Shown here in pieces: positions 55,511 through 63,602 of a DNA stretch of 64,000 nt (its first letter is position 1; each line of letters opens with the position of its first letter). The stretch comes from Hyphomicrobium sp. NDB2Meth4 (GTDB taxonomy: Bacteria > Pseudomonadota > Alphaproteobacteria > Rhizobiales > Hyphomicrobiaceae), in the NCBI RefSeq assembly GCF_900117445.1, contig NZ_FPEJ01000003.1, forward strand, positions 496,001-560,000, given 5' to 3'. Position numbers and translations under genes: made by a program. Below the pieces are notes generated by a model, which was given only the letters and a program-made list of their open reading frames with translations, did no database searches and had not been told where the DNA came from.

Positions 55511-56887
55511 CTAGCCCTTCTTCGCCTGCTGCAGGGCAGGCTTACCGACCACGGTGACGATCAGGTCATTGGTGTCCAGCAGCCGCTTGGCAACGCGCTT
55601 CAGATCATCGAGCGTCACTGCCGCGACCATCGCATTGCGATTATCGACGTACTCCGGCCCGAAGCCGTCCATCTGCAGCCCGAGAAGCTGCGAGGCGATC
55701 TTCGCGTTGGTGTCGAAACGCAGCGGATACGAGCCGATCAGATAGCTCTTGGCGTTGTCGAGATCAGTCTGGCTGAGCTCGCCGTTCGCCATCTTCTGCA
55801 ATTCCTCGCGGATGATATCGAGCGACTGCCCCATCATGTCGTTGCGCGTGGCAACGCCGCCCGAAAAGATCGAGGTGTGCTGATAGGGATAGACGTAGGT
55901 GTAGACCGAGTAGGCGAGCCCGCGCTTCTCGCGCACTTCCTCCATCAGCTTCGACGCAAATCCGCCGCCACCGATGATCTGGTTGAGCACGAACGCCGCC
56001 ATGAAGTCCGGATCCTTGCGCGGCATGGCGCCGAGGCCGAACACCGCGACGGACTGCGGCACATCCATATCGACCACCGTCTGCCGACCGCCATGCACCG
56101 GATCCGTCTTCGCCACCGGCAGCAGGTCCGCCTTCGCCGGGAGATCGCCGAACACTTCATCCAGCAATTTGCCGAACTGCTCGGGCGTGATGTCGCCGAC
56201 AGCAACCACCTTCAGCTTGTCCTTCGCGAACACCCGCTTGCGATAGGCTTCGAGGTCCGCGCCCGTCATCTTGGCGACGGTCTCCTCGGTGCCGTTCGAC
56301 GGCCGTGCATAGGGATGTCCGGCGAACGCGACGGCGTACCACTCGTTCTGGGCCACCTTGTCGGGATCGCGCTTGGCATAGGCGAGCGAAGCCAGCAGCT
56401 GCTGACGGATACGCTCAACCGCATCGTCGTCGAAGCGCGGCTTGGTCAGCGCCAGCTTCAGAAGCTTGGCGGACTCGTCGCGATTTTCGGTCAGTGTCTC
56501 GAAGTTACCGTAGAACGCGTCCTTCGCCTCTTCGTAGTTCATGCGCATGGAGAGATCCTCCATACGCTCCTGAAAATCCTGCGATTTGAGATCGCCTGCG
56601 CCCTCGTCCAGCATCGCCGTCACGAAGTTAGCAACGCCCTCTTTGCCCGCGGGATCCTGGGAGCTGCCGCCATCGAAGGCGAAGCGCATCGCCATCATCG
56701 GTACTGCGTGCTCTTCCACCAGCCAGGCTTCGATACCGCCCGGGCTCTTCACGGTCTGAATCTTCATAGCGTTTGCAGTCGTGCTCAAAGTGGCGAGAAA
56801 GGCGACGGAGAGAACCGCCAGAGAAGCGACGCTCAACCGTCCGAGAACGGCATGCATCGACGTGCGCAGGGAACGGGCTGCGACCAT
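55511..56887 (-). CDS. M16 peptidase, non-catalytic subunit
   Basis: A 458-residue exported M16-family protein. It has a signal-like N-terminus (SVASLAVLSVAFLATLSTTA, cleavage near ANA), then the half-barrel domain. Where active members have HxxEH this one reads GVANFVTAMLDEG, so zinc ligands are missing. It keeps the substrate-binding tail GLAYSVYTYVYPYQHTSIFS, with Tyr/Arg residues typical of the inactive partner in heterodimeric M16B peptidases. The ATG at 56887 has GGAG 8 bases upstream. It lies 25 bases after the catalytic subunit gene, so the two are expected to form one periplasmic peptidase. Confidence 0.92.
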   Translation of the reverse strand: MVAARSLRTSMHAVLGRLSVASLAVLSVAFLATLSTTANAMKIQTVKSPGGIEAWLVEEHAVPMMAMRFAFDGGSSQDPAGKEGVANFVTAMLDEGAGDLKSQDFQERMEDLSMRMNYEEAKDAFYGNFETLTENRDESAKLLKLALTKPRFDDDAVERIRQQLLASLAYAKRDPDKVAQNEWYAVAFAGHPYARPSNGTEETVAKMTGADLEAYRKRVFAKDKLKVVAVGDITPEQFGKLLDEVFGDLPAKADLLPVAKTDPVHGGRQTVVDMDVPQSVAVFGLGAMPRKDPDFMAAFVLNQIIGGGGFASKLMEEVREKRGLAYSVYTYVYPYQHTSIFSGGVATRNDMMGQSLDIIREELQKMANGELSQTDLDNAKSYLIGSYPLRFDTNAKIASQLLGLQMDGFGPEYVDNRNAMVAAVTLDDLKRVAKRLLDTNDLIVTVVGKPALQQAKKG

Positions 56888-56912
56888 ATCATAGTCTCCT
56901 CGCATTGCGGGA

Positions 56913-58313
56913 TCAGGAGCGCGTGTGCACGACAGGCTGGGAAACCTGCTCGCCGGCACCGTTGCTGTCATCAGCCTCAGGCAGCAGCCAGCCGGTCACG
57001 GAGCTGTGCGCGTCGAGATACTCGTTCGCCACGCGTTTCACATCCTCCGGCGTCACCTTCACGATGGCGGCCGGCCAATCCTCGACCTGATCGATGGTGC
57101 GTCCGATAGCGACCGACCAGCCATAACGCCGTGCCAGGCTCGCCTGGTTGTCGCTGCTGTAGATGTAGCTGGCGGTGAGCGCCTTCTTTGCGCGCTCGAG
57201 TTCGAGCTCGGTGACGCCATTCTTGCGCACCTCGTTCAGCACCGCATCGACATCGTCCTCGACCGCCTTCAGGTCGCCGTTGCTGGCAACCGCATAAAGC
57301 GAGATCGCACCGCTATCGAGGCTGGCGCCGGAATAGTCGCCGCCGGTCGTCGCCGCGAGCTTGTCCTCCACGACGAGCTTACGATAGAGGCGGCTCGTCG
57401 AGCCATCGGCAAGGATCTTCATCAGCAGGTCCAGCGCCTCCGCATCGCCCGGCTTTGCCGTAACGTAGCTTGGCGTGATGTAGTAGCGATGGAACGAAGC
57501 ATTGCCCGCGCGCGGATCTTTCAGCGTGATGCGGCGCGGCGCGACATGCGGCGGTTCTTGTGGACGCGAACGCGTCTCGACTTCCGGATTGGCGGGAAGC
57601 TTGCCGTAGGTTTCTTCGGCCAGGCGCTTCACCTCTTCCGGCGTTACATCGCCGGCAACGACCAGGATCGCATTGTTGGGCGCGTAATAACGCTTGTAGA
57701 AGCGCAGCGCATCGTCACGCGACAGCTTCGCCATCTCGTGGGCCCAGCCGATCACCGGCACGCCGTACGGATGCGAGAGGTACAGGGCGGCATTCATCTG
57801 CTCGTCGAGCCGCGCGGTCGGATTGTTGTCGATGCGCGAGCGGCGCTCCTCGATGATCACCTGCCGCTCGGTCGCAACCTCGTCGTTGGTGAGACGCAGA
57901 TGCGTCATGCGGTCGGCTTCCATCTCCATCAGCGTCTTGAGCTGATCCTTGGAGATGCGCTGGTGATACGCGGTCACATCTTGCCCGGTGAAGGCGTTGT
58001 CCTGGCCGCCGAGGCGGGAAATGATCTTCGAGAACTCGCCGACCGCGATCTTGTCGGTCGACTTGAACATCAGATGCTCGAGGAAGTGCGCGATGCCCGA
58101 AACGCCGTGCGGCTCATCGGCTGCTCCGACCTTGTACCAGACCATATGCGTAACGACCGGCGCGCGATGGTCGGGAATGACCACCACTTCCATGCCGTTG
58201 GAAAGCTTGAACTCGGTGGCGCGTGGTTCGGCAGAAGCAGAGTGAGGAGCGGTTGCGAGCATGAGCATGGCCATTACATAGGGTGCCAGACGGCTTGCGC
58301 CGAGCTTGAGCAT
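56913..58313 (-). CDS. M16 zinc peptidase, catalytic subunit
   Basis: A 466-residue exported metallopeptidase (signal peptide PYVMAMLMLATAPHSASA). The inverted zinc motif is intact in SGIAHFLEHLMFKSTDKI (HxxEH) and the distal Glu in TNDEVATERQVIIEERRSRI. The second half-domain follows (about residues 200-440). It would cleave peptides or misfolded proteins in the periplasm together with the non-catalytic partner encoded directly downstream. Confidence 0.94.
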   Translation of the reverse strand: MLKLGASRLAPYVMAMLMLATAPHSASAEPRATEFKLSNGMEVVVIPDHRAPVVTHMVWYKVGAADEPHGVSGIAHFLEHLMFKSTDKIAVGEFSKIISRLGGQDNAFTGQDVTAYHQRISKDQLKTLMEMEADRMTHLRLTNDEVATERQVIIEERRSRIDNNPTARLDEQMNAALYLSHPYGVPVIGWAHEMAKLSRDDALRFYKRYYAPNNAILVVAGDVTPEEVKRLAEETYGKLPANPEVETRSRPQEPPHVAPRRITLKDPRAGNASFHRYYITPSYVTAKPGDAEALDLLMKILADGSTSRLYRKLVVEDKLAATTGGDYSGASLDSGAISLYAVASNGDLKAVEDDVDAVLNEVRKNGVTELELERAKKALTASYIYSSDNQASLARRYGWSVAIGRTIDQVEDWPAAIVKVTPEDVKRVANEYLDAHSSVTGWLLPEADDSNGAGEQVSQPVVHTRS

Positions 58314-58623
58314 CGATAAAACCCCGGTGTTGATCCTGGACGAGTGGGTCAGGCGCTGAACCGAAGCTTCACGCGCCCCGGCGAGTTAGTGATCCTGCCG
58401 TCATCTTCGGGCTCGGCCCCCTCATGTCAAATGACATCGTGTTCATCTCCTGAGCCAGGAACGGGTCTCCGAGTGGCCCTCCGACCCGCTTGAACGCTCC
58501 CCCTCTGTCGCCCATATGTTCTCTTGTTAACCGGCGCTCGCATTGAGGCCGGACCGGTGGAGGCCTCAGAGTTAAGAGGCTCCGCGTTACATTGAAGGTC
58601 GCTTAGGGAAGGACCGTCGTTCG
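58314..58623. other. Intergenic region upstream of hsp20
   Basis: About 310 bases between the divergent M16 and Hsp20 genes. The right end contains two hairpins immediately upstream of hsp20 (see separate entry). The rest shows no gene-like frame; a 67-codon minus-strand frame crosses it without coding character. Confidence 0.45.
58559..58615 (+). promoter_or_regulatory. Possible RNA thermometer in hsp20 leader
   Basis: Two successive hairpins precede hsp20: GGAG-g-CCTC / GAGG-CTCC (58559-58583) and GGTC ... GACC (58597-58615). The second encloses the Shine-Dalgarno-like AGGGAAGGA and contains TCGCT, similar to the U(U/C)GCU element of ROSE thermometers found upstream of small heat shock genes in Rhizobiales. 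The stem of the second is only 4 bp, so this is tentative. Confidence 0.35.
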
Positions 58624-59052
58624 ATGTCACGGATTTCTATGCTTTCCAGCCCGCTGCTCCTGGGTTTTGAGGAGATCGAGCGTCAGATCGATCGCGTCAC
58701 CAAGGGCGCAGGCGATGGCTACCCCCCCTACAATATCGAGCGCATCGAGCCGCTGAACGGCGAGTCCGAGACCCTGCGAATCACTTTGGCAGTCGCCGGT
58801 TTCACCCGGGACCAGCTCGAGATCACGCTGACCGATAACCAGCTCATCGTTCGCGGGCGTCAGGTCGAGGAAAAGACTAAAAACTACCTCCATCGCGGCA
58901 TCGCGGCGCGCCAATTCTCGCGCACATTCGTCCTTGCCGAGGGAATCGAGGTAAAATCCGCCGATCTGGCCGATGGGCTTCTCTCCATCGACTTGAAGCG
59001 CCTGGAACCTGAACGGCTGGTTCGCACGATCGAGATACGCGACAGAAATTAG
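58624..59052 (+). CDS. Hsp20-family small heat shock protein
   Basis: A 142-residue alpha-crystallin-type chaperone that holds unfolding proteins. The N-terminal PPYNIERIEPLNGESETLRI, core ITLAVAGFTRDQLEITLTDN, and YLHRGIAARQFSRTFVLAEG followed by DGLLSIDLKRLEPE match the IbpA-like class A proteins of alphaproteobacteria; an I-x-I/V type tail is not obvious, though RTIEIRD may serve. GGGAAGGA lies about 10 bases before the ATG. DUF1150 follows 138 bases downstream, a conserved pairing in this order. Confidence 0.94.
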   Translation: MSRISMLSSPLLLGFEEIERQIDRVTKGAGDGYPPYNIERIEPLNGESETLRITLAVAGFTRDQLEITLTDNQLIVRGRQVEEKTKNYLHRGIAARQFSRTFVLAEGIEVKSADLADGLLSIDLKRLEPERLVRTIEIRDRN

Positions 59053-59190
59053 CGTGCCTCAGCGTTGCATATGGAAAGGACTGGCTCCACTGTGCGTTTC
59101 TGCCAGCGGGGCATTCCCCGGGTGCCGAGAGCTCCAACTCCGATTTGGCTCGGCAGGAGCAGGGCCCGGCAACGAGAAGGGAGTTGCGTC

Positions 59191-59460
59191 ATGACCGAAT
59201 TCGATAAGACCTTGGCATCTCGCAGCGTCATGACCGAGCACGAGCTGGCGACGCTCGGCGACGGCGCTGTCGCCTACATCAAGATCCTCACCTCGGAAGA
59301 GGCCAGCCGTATGTTTCCGGCCATCGAAGGACTGCCGAAGGGGATCAACCTGTTCTCGTTGCATTCAGCCGACGGTACGCCCCTGGCGCTGACCGATACG
59401 CGCCAGGCCGCAGTCGGCCACGCCATCGACGACGATCTTGAGATCGCCAGCGTCCACTGA
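59191..59460 (+). CDS. DUF1150 family protein
   Basis: An 89-residue protein of DUF1150, found beside hsp20 genes in Hyphomicrobiales. It reads ASRSVMTEHELATLGDGAVA, YIKILTSEEASRMFPAIEGL and INLFSLHSADGTPLALTDTR. Function unknown; the location suggests a role linked to stress. The ATG at 59191 has AGAAGGGAG about 7 bases upstream. An efficient terminator follows 26 bases after the stop. Confidence 0.92.
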   Translation: MTEFDKTLASRSVMTEHELATLGDGAVAYIKILTSEEASRMFPAIEGLPKGINLFSLHSADGTPLALTDTRQAAVGHAIDDDLEIASVH

Positions 59461-59486
59461 CACTACGAGCTGATCGATTGATGCAA

Positions 59487-59514
59487 GGCTCCGGCACCCA
59501 CCGGAGCCTTTTTT
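59487..59514 (+). terminator. Rho-independent terminator after DUF1150 gene
   Basis: Perfect 8-bp stem GGCTCCGG / CCGGAGCC with a 6-base loop, followed by TTTTTT. Confidence 0.94.
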
Positions 59515-59548
59515 GTTGCCGGGGCAGTCACTCTTGGCCGCCGTCCGG

Positions 59549-59690
59549 CGGCAAGGCGCCTGCGCTCCGATCGCCCGAGCGCCTATCAGCGAGGCCGTGA
59601 ATCGGCAGCGCAAGAATACCCGCGCCGTATGGCGCGGCTCTCAACTTGTTCGGCACCAGCCGCGAGCAACGCCGCTCACCGCTCGTGTCA
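59549..59690. repeat. Dispersed intergenic repeat, copy B
   Basis: Shares ordered sequence blocks with 17765-17946 (gcggcaaggcgcc, cgctccgatcgcccgag, tggcgcgg, and a terminal ctcgtgtca) in the same orientation. It ends nine bases before the stop of the NDUFA9-like gene, paralleling copy A before the murA stop. Confidence 0.6.
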
Positions 59691-59698
59691 CCAAACAA

Positions 59699-60682
59699 TC
59701 AAGTCCGATAGCTCGCGAACTGACCGCGCGCCTGGAACCGCTCGAGGTACGCCGGCACGATGGCACCGATCCCATGCGGCGCCGGGATCCCAATCTCGGC
59801 GAGCGTACGCTTCTCGCTCTTTGCCTCATCGCTGACGACGTTGTCCTTCTGCAGCAGCAGCACCTGGTCGTAGGTGACGGGGCGCAGCGCGTTCGGCAGC
59901 GGCCACGTGAGCAGTGCCTGCAGCTTCGCCATCCAGAACGGCATGCGCAGATAGCCGCGATCACGCCCGCTCCACTGTTGCGTCAGGTCCAGCAATTCGC
60001 GGAACGACAGCACCTCGGGGCCCCCCGCCTCATAGATTGTACCCGGCTTGCCTGCCCCATCTGCGATGTTGGCGACCGCCGCTCCCAGATCCCCGACGAA
60101 CACCGGCTGAAACAGCGTCCGCCCGCCCCCAATCAGCGGCAGCAGCGGCGACATCCGCGCCATCGCCGCGAACCGGTTGAAGAATTCGTCCTCCGGACCG
60201 AACACCACCGACGGCCGAATGATGATGGCGTCGGGAAATTCTTCGAGCACCGCAGCCTCGCCCTCGGCCTTGGTGCGCGCATACCGCGAGCTGCCATGGG
60301 CATCGGCGCCAATCGCCGAGATATGTACGAGCTTCGTGGCACCGGCCTCACGCGCCGCCCTGGCGATGGCCCGCGGCCCATCCACGTGCACAGCCTTGAA
60401 AGTCTGCGCCCCGCTGCTGCTCAGCACGCCCACGGCGTTGACGACCAGCTTGGCGCCGGCAACGGCCCGGGCCACCGAATCTGGAAAGCGCACGTTGGCC
60501 TGCACCGGGGCCACCTGGCCCACAAAACCGGCCGTTTGCAGGAATCCAGCAAGATCAGGCCGCCGCTCGGCCGCGCGCACCCGCCAGCCCTGTTTGGCCA
60601 GCGCCGTGACCGCATACCGCCCTACGAACCCGGAGCCGCCGAAAACTGTTGCCAGTCCCCGATCGTCGAGTCGATCCGCCAT
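59699..60682 (-). CDS. NDUFA9-like NAD(P)-binding protein (complex I-associated)
   Basis: A 327-residue atypical short-chain dehydrogenase of the complex I NDUFA9-subunit type. The nucleotide-binding loop reads ATVFGGSGFVGRYAVTALAK; LVNAVGVLSSSGAQTFKAVH, KLVHISAIGADAHGSSRYAR with the Tyr, and AIIIRPSVVFGPEDEFFNRF follow. In mitochondria NDUFA9 is an accessory subunit; in alphaproteobacteria homologues are soluble or membrane-associated and of uncertain role. The ATG at 60682 is used. It is followed by the repeat copy B. Confidence 0.92.
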   Translation of the reverse strand: MADRLDDRGLATVFGGSGFVGRYAVTALAKQGWRVRAAERRPDLAGFLQTAGFVGQVAPVQANVRFPDSVARAVAGAKLVVNAVGVLSSSGAQTFKAVHVDGPRAIARAAREAGATKLVHISAIGADAHGSSRYARTKAEGEAAVLEEFPDAIIIRPSVVFGPEDEFFNRFAAMARMSPLLPLIGGGRTLFQPVFVGDLGAAVANIADGAGKPGTIYEAGGPEVLSFRELLDLTQQWSGRDRGYLRMPFWMAKLQALLTWPLPNALRPVTYDQVLLLQKDNVVSDEAKSEKRTLAEIGIPAPHGIGAIVPAYLERFQARGQFASYRT

Positions 60683-60830
60683 CCCAGATGCCTCCCGAAA
60701 ACCGGGCCCCCGCATAGGGCCGCAGTGCCCCTACCGATACACGAGGGGTACCTTCCCTGTGAAGGATGCGCGCGGCCGCACGAGGAAGAATTGACAAGCG
60801 GCCCAACGCTCTCTAACTGATCGCCTCCGT

Positions 60831-60915
60831 GCCCAGATGGCGGAATTGGTAGACGCACTGCTTTCAGGTAGCAGCGCCGCGAGGCGTGGAGGTTCGAGTC
60901 CTCTTCTGGGCACCA
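60831..60915 (+). tRNA. tRNA-Leu (CAG), attachment site of integrated element
   Basis: Plus-strand class II tRNA: acceptor GCCCAGA / TCTGGGC, D-arm, anticodon stem CTGCT / AGCAG around loop TTCAGGT giving CAG, a long variable arm (CGCCGCGAGGCG), T-arm GGTTCGAGTCC and encoded CCA. An integrase gene starts 126 bases past its 3' end, so the 3' half is the probable attachment site. Confidence 0.95.
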
Positions 60916-61041
60916 CCCGACTTTCCCTCACGACGTTGTATTTATGGAGTGAATTGCTATCCTACGGTGATTCCGGGGCGTTTTGCTGCGTTGCTGACCT
61001 AACCCGTTACCCAACCTGCAGCACAACCGGATCACATTTTC

Positions 61042-62352
61042 ATGCCCCGCGCCCGGCTGCTCGCGCCCCATAAGCGGCGCGGCTATTGGTACCTCGCAAG
61101 GAAGGTCCCGAAACGCTACCGTCACCTCGACAAGCGTTCAGTCGTCCTCCTCAGCACCACCATCGCCATAGCCGATGATCCCCGCGGCATTGCCGCCAGG
61201 GCTGCCGTGCAGCGCCTGAGTGATGAACTGGATGCGCGGTGGCGGTCACTGGCCAATGAACCCCTCGACGATCGAGAGCAGTTCGCGCGAACCGTCCAGA
61301 TCACCACTGGCCACGGGCTGCCCTACAAGGAGCGTCACGAAGTCATCCAGCTTCCGCTACAAGACCTCATCCACCGACTAAGCATCCTGAAACAGGATAC
61401 GCGCTCAGATACCGTGACAGCCATGCTCGGCGGCGCCTCGCGCCCGGCCATCATGCTTTCACAGCTTGTCGATGAGTACACTTCGGTGGTGGAAACCGAA
61501 CTTCTCCAGAAGTCGCCCCGCCAACGCAAGAGATGGCGCCAGGAACGCGACACCGCGCTGGCGCTCTTCAAAGAGATCATCGGCGACGACCTTCCGCTCC
61601 ATCAGCTGACGCGCCAGCACGCCATGGCCTTCCGCGACCATTGGAAGGCCAGAGCCATGACCGGCGCGGTGGACGTTTACACATGCAACAGAAACTTCGG
61701 CCGCATTTCAGCAATGCTGAAGGCCGTCAGCGACCATCACAGGCTGGAACTTGCCCATATTTTCCAAGGTCTGAGGCTTCTCGGGCAAAAAACCAAATCC
61801 CGCACCGCATTCGCTCCTGCCTTCATCCAAGACCACCTTCTTGCAACTGGCAGCCTCGACGGTCTCAACCATGAAGCACGCCGAATTCTCTACCTCATGG
61901 TGGAAACCGGCGTTCGCATCACGGAGGCTTGCAACCTCAACAAGACGACCATCATCCTCGACCACAAAATCCCGCACATCCGCATCCGACCGGACGGGCG
62001 CCAACTTAAGACGGATCAGTCGGAGCGAGATATTCCGCTCGTGGGCGTGGCTTTGATGGCGATGCGCGCGCAGCCCGAAGGCTTTCCCACCTATCACGAC
62101 AAGGCGGATGTCGTGTCGGCCACGGTCAACAAGTTCCTTCGGGAAAATAAGCTACTGCCGAACGGCGAGACGCTCTATTCACTCCGTCACTCGTTCAAGG
62201 ACCGCTTGAGGAAGGTGCGCTGCCTCGACGACGTCGACGCGTACTTGATGGGCCACAAAGGCAACCGCCCCAAATATGGCCAGCCAACTTTGGAAGACAC
62301 CCTCTACTGGCTGGACGAAATGGCCTTCAAGCGATTGCCCTCACACATCTGA
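61042..62352 (+). CDS. Tyrosine recombinase (integrase)
   Basis: A 436-residue phage-type integrase. The N-terminal region (RRGYWYLARKVPKRYRHLDK) is of the type often seen in alphaproteobacterial island integrases, followed by a core-binding domain (about residues 140-250) and a catalytic domain. Catalytic positions: Arg in ETGVRITEACNL, Arg in TLYSLRHSFKDRL (here Tyr replaces the usual His of HxxR), His in LMGHKGN and a likely nucleophile Tyr in RPKYGQPTLED. It lies directly downstream of tRNA-Leu(CAG), the classical layout of an integrated island. The last 49 bases overlap the convergent small gene. Confidence 0.93.
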   Translation: MPRARLLAPHKRRGYWYLARKVPKRYRHLDKRSVVLLSTTIAIADDPRGIAARAAVQRLSDELDARWRSLANEPLDDREQFARTVQITTGHGLPYKERHEVIQLPLQDLIHRLSILKQDTRSDTVTAMLGGASRPAIMLSQLVDEYTSVVETELLQKSPRQRKRWRQERDTALALFKEIIGDDLPLHQLTRQHAMAFRDHWKARAMTGAVDVYTCNRNFGRISAMLKAVSDHHRLELAHIFQGLRLLGQKTKSRTAFAPAFIQDHLLATGSLDGLNHEARRILYLMVETGVRITEACNLNKTTIILDHKIPHIRIRPDGRQLKTDQSERDIPLVGVALMAMRAQPEGFPTYHDKADVVSATVNKFLRENKLLPNGETLYSLRHSFKDRLRKVRCLDDVDAYLMGHKGNRPKYGQPTLEDTLYWLDEMAFKRLPSHI

Positions 62353-62555
62353 GCCTGCCCGCTTGCCTCTTGCAGTACGCGGCGCGCCCTTGCCAGGGGG
62401 TCTTCGCGCCGTGCCTTCTCCAGCTCCTGCTCGATGCGGTCGAGCACGCCGATGTACTGCTCGCCGAACTCGCTCACGATGTATGCAGCGAAAACTCGAT
62501 AGGCCTCGAGTTCCTCGATGCTGACGTGACCTGATCGGGCAAGCGGTTTGCTCAT
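62304..62555 (-). CDS. Hypothetical protein of the integrated element (83 aa)
   Basis: An 83-residue charged helical protein: SIEELEAYRVFAAYIVSEFG, YIGVLDRIEQELEKARREDP, LARARRVLQEASGQ. No domain recognised. The ATG at 62555 is taken; seven residues upstream look non-coding. Its 3' end overlaps the integrase by 49 bases. It may be a short accessory of the element. Confidence 0.6.
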   Translation of the reverse strand: MSKPLARSGHVSIEELEAYRVFAAYIVSEFGEQYIGVLDRIEQELEKARREDPLARARRVLQEASGQAQMCEGNRLKAISSSQ

Positions 62556-62572
62556 GGCAAAAAGCATGAGCA

Positions 62573-62808
62573 TCACAGCTTAGGACCGCAATCTCTTGTT
62601 TTTGCGATCAGAATACAGCCGCAGATCAACGTGCGCCGCCGTAGCTCACCGTAACTGACATTTTCGCGAGCCTGTTTTTTCGGTCGTTCAAGCCACTCGT
62701 TCAGATCGTCCGATACTGGATTTTTCTGTGCCATCGACGCCCGAGGTAGACGGGGCCACCACCCTCATACCGATAGCTTTCGAGTGCGCGGCCGATCGAA
62801 GCGATCAT
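62573..62808 (-). pseudogene. Decayed helix-turn-helix (excisionase-type) gene
   Basis: From an ATG at 62808, with GGAGG upstream, one frame reads MIASIGRALESYRYEGGGPV then YLGRRWHRKIQY and stops after 35 codons at 62701. A different frame continues with SDDLNEWLERPKKQ, the expected C-terminal part, and stays open to 62573. Together they resemble the intact neighbour (FKGGGPPYYRLGSGRR ... EADLNSWLEMRKR). A frameshift and loss of the N-terminal recognition region mark it as a decayed second copy. Confidence 0.6.
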
Positions 62809-62828
62809 GACGGAGGAGGCTCAGCCGC

Positions 62829-63083
62829 TTAATCACGCTTGCGCATCTCAAGCCAGCTGTTCAAGTCAGCCTCGTCATACACGACAAGTCCCCGCCGCCC
62901 TGACCCCAAACGGTAATAGGGAGGACCGCCACCCTTGAAGCGCAAATCCTCCAGCGTCCGCGGACTGAGTTTCAAATAGTCGGCTGCTTCTCTGGTTTTG
63001 CAGAGTCGTTTACGCTTCTCGTCGCCGGCGCCCGCCGCTTGTGTTCCGCGCTTCTTGCCATCATTACTGTCGGTAGCAGACAT
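62829..63083 (-). CDS. Excisionase/AlpA-type helix-turn-helix protein
   Basis: An 84-residue DNA-binding protein with a Lys-rich leader and a MerR/AlpA-type winged helix: LCKTREAADYLKLSPRTLED, then LRFKGGGPPYYRLGSGRRGL and VVYDEADLNSWLEMRKR. Such proteins act as excisionases or as regulators of integrative elements. It is divergent from the plus-strand hypothetical at 63102, with only 18 bases between start codons, so at least one real start or promoter must lie inside the neighbour. Confidence 0.86.
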   Translation of the reverse strand: MSATDSNDGKKRGTQAAGAGDEKRKRLCKTREAADYLKLSPRTLEDLRFKGGGPPYYRLGSGRRGLVVYDEADLNSWLEMRKRD

Positions 63084-63101
63084 AGCGAATCCGGATTTGA
63101 A

Positions 63102-63602
63102 ATGGCCGATAATGACCTAAGCCAACTTCATGCCGCCTGCAATGATGCGCACGCACGCTACCGCCAAGCGCGGGCGAGTCTCGCCAAGGCCGTCGATAAA
63201 GCGCCGGACCATGAGGCAGTGTCGGAGATTGTCGATTCGATCCAGGAACTTGGCCTAAACGCGACGCTGGACAGGCTCAAGACGCGTGATCCGAAAGTTG
63301 CAGAGGCTGTCACCCAGCTCGTTGAGGCAGCGGATGCGCTGGATCTTGCCGTCGCCTCGCGGGAAAACGCATTTCAAGCTAAGGAGCCGAACCGAGAGCG
63401 CGCATACGTCGACGACGGCAGGGAATTTACGCTCGATCTAGACGCTGGGACGTCCACTTACCTCGACGATCCTGATCATCCCATCAAGGTCGCTATCGAG
63501 AAGATGGATAGGCTGCCCTACGACCATCAGGTGCTCCGGGCAACTGAGCTCGATGATGGTGACGATGAAGACGACGGAAGGAAAAAATCCCGGCGGCGAT
63601 AA
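63102..63602 (+). CDS. Hypothetical protein of the integrated element (166 aa)
   Basis: A 166-residue charged protein. The N-terminal half is helical, probably coiled coil (LHAACNDAHARYRQARASLA, DSIQELGLNATLDRLKTRDP). The C-terminal half holds GREFTLDLDAGTSTYLDDPD and ends in an acidic-then-basic tail (DDGDDEDDGRKKSRRR). No family recognised. The ATG at 63102 is taken; the frame is open from 63039. It belongs to the island past tRNA-Leu. Confidence 0.62.
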   Translation: MADNDLSQLHAACNDAHARYRQARASLAKAVDKAPDHEAVSEIVDSIQELGLNATLDRLKTRDPKVAEAVTQLVEAADALDLAVASRENAFQAKEPNRERAYVDDGREFTLDLDAGTSTYLDDPDHPIKVAIEKMDRLPYDHQVLRATELDDGDDEDDGRKKSRRR

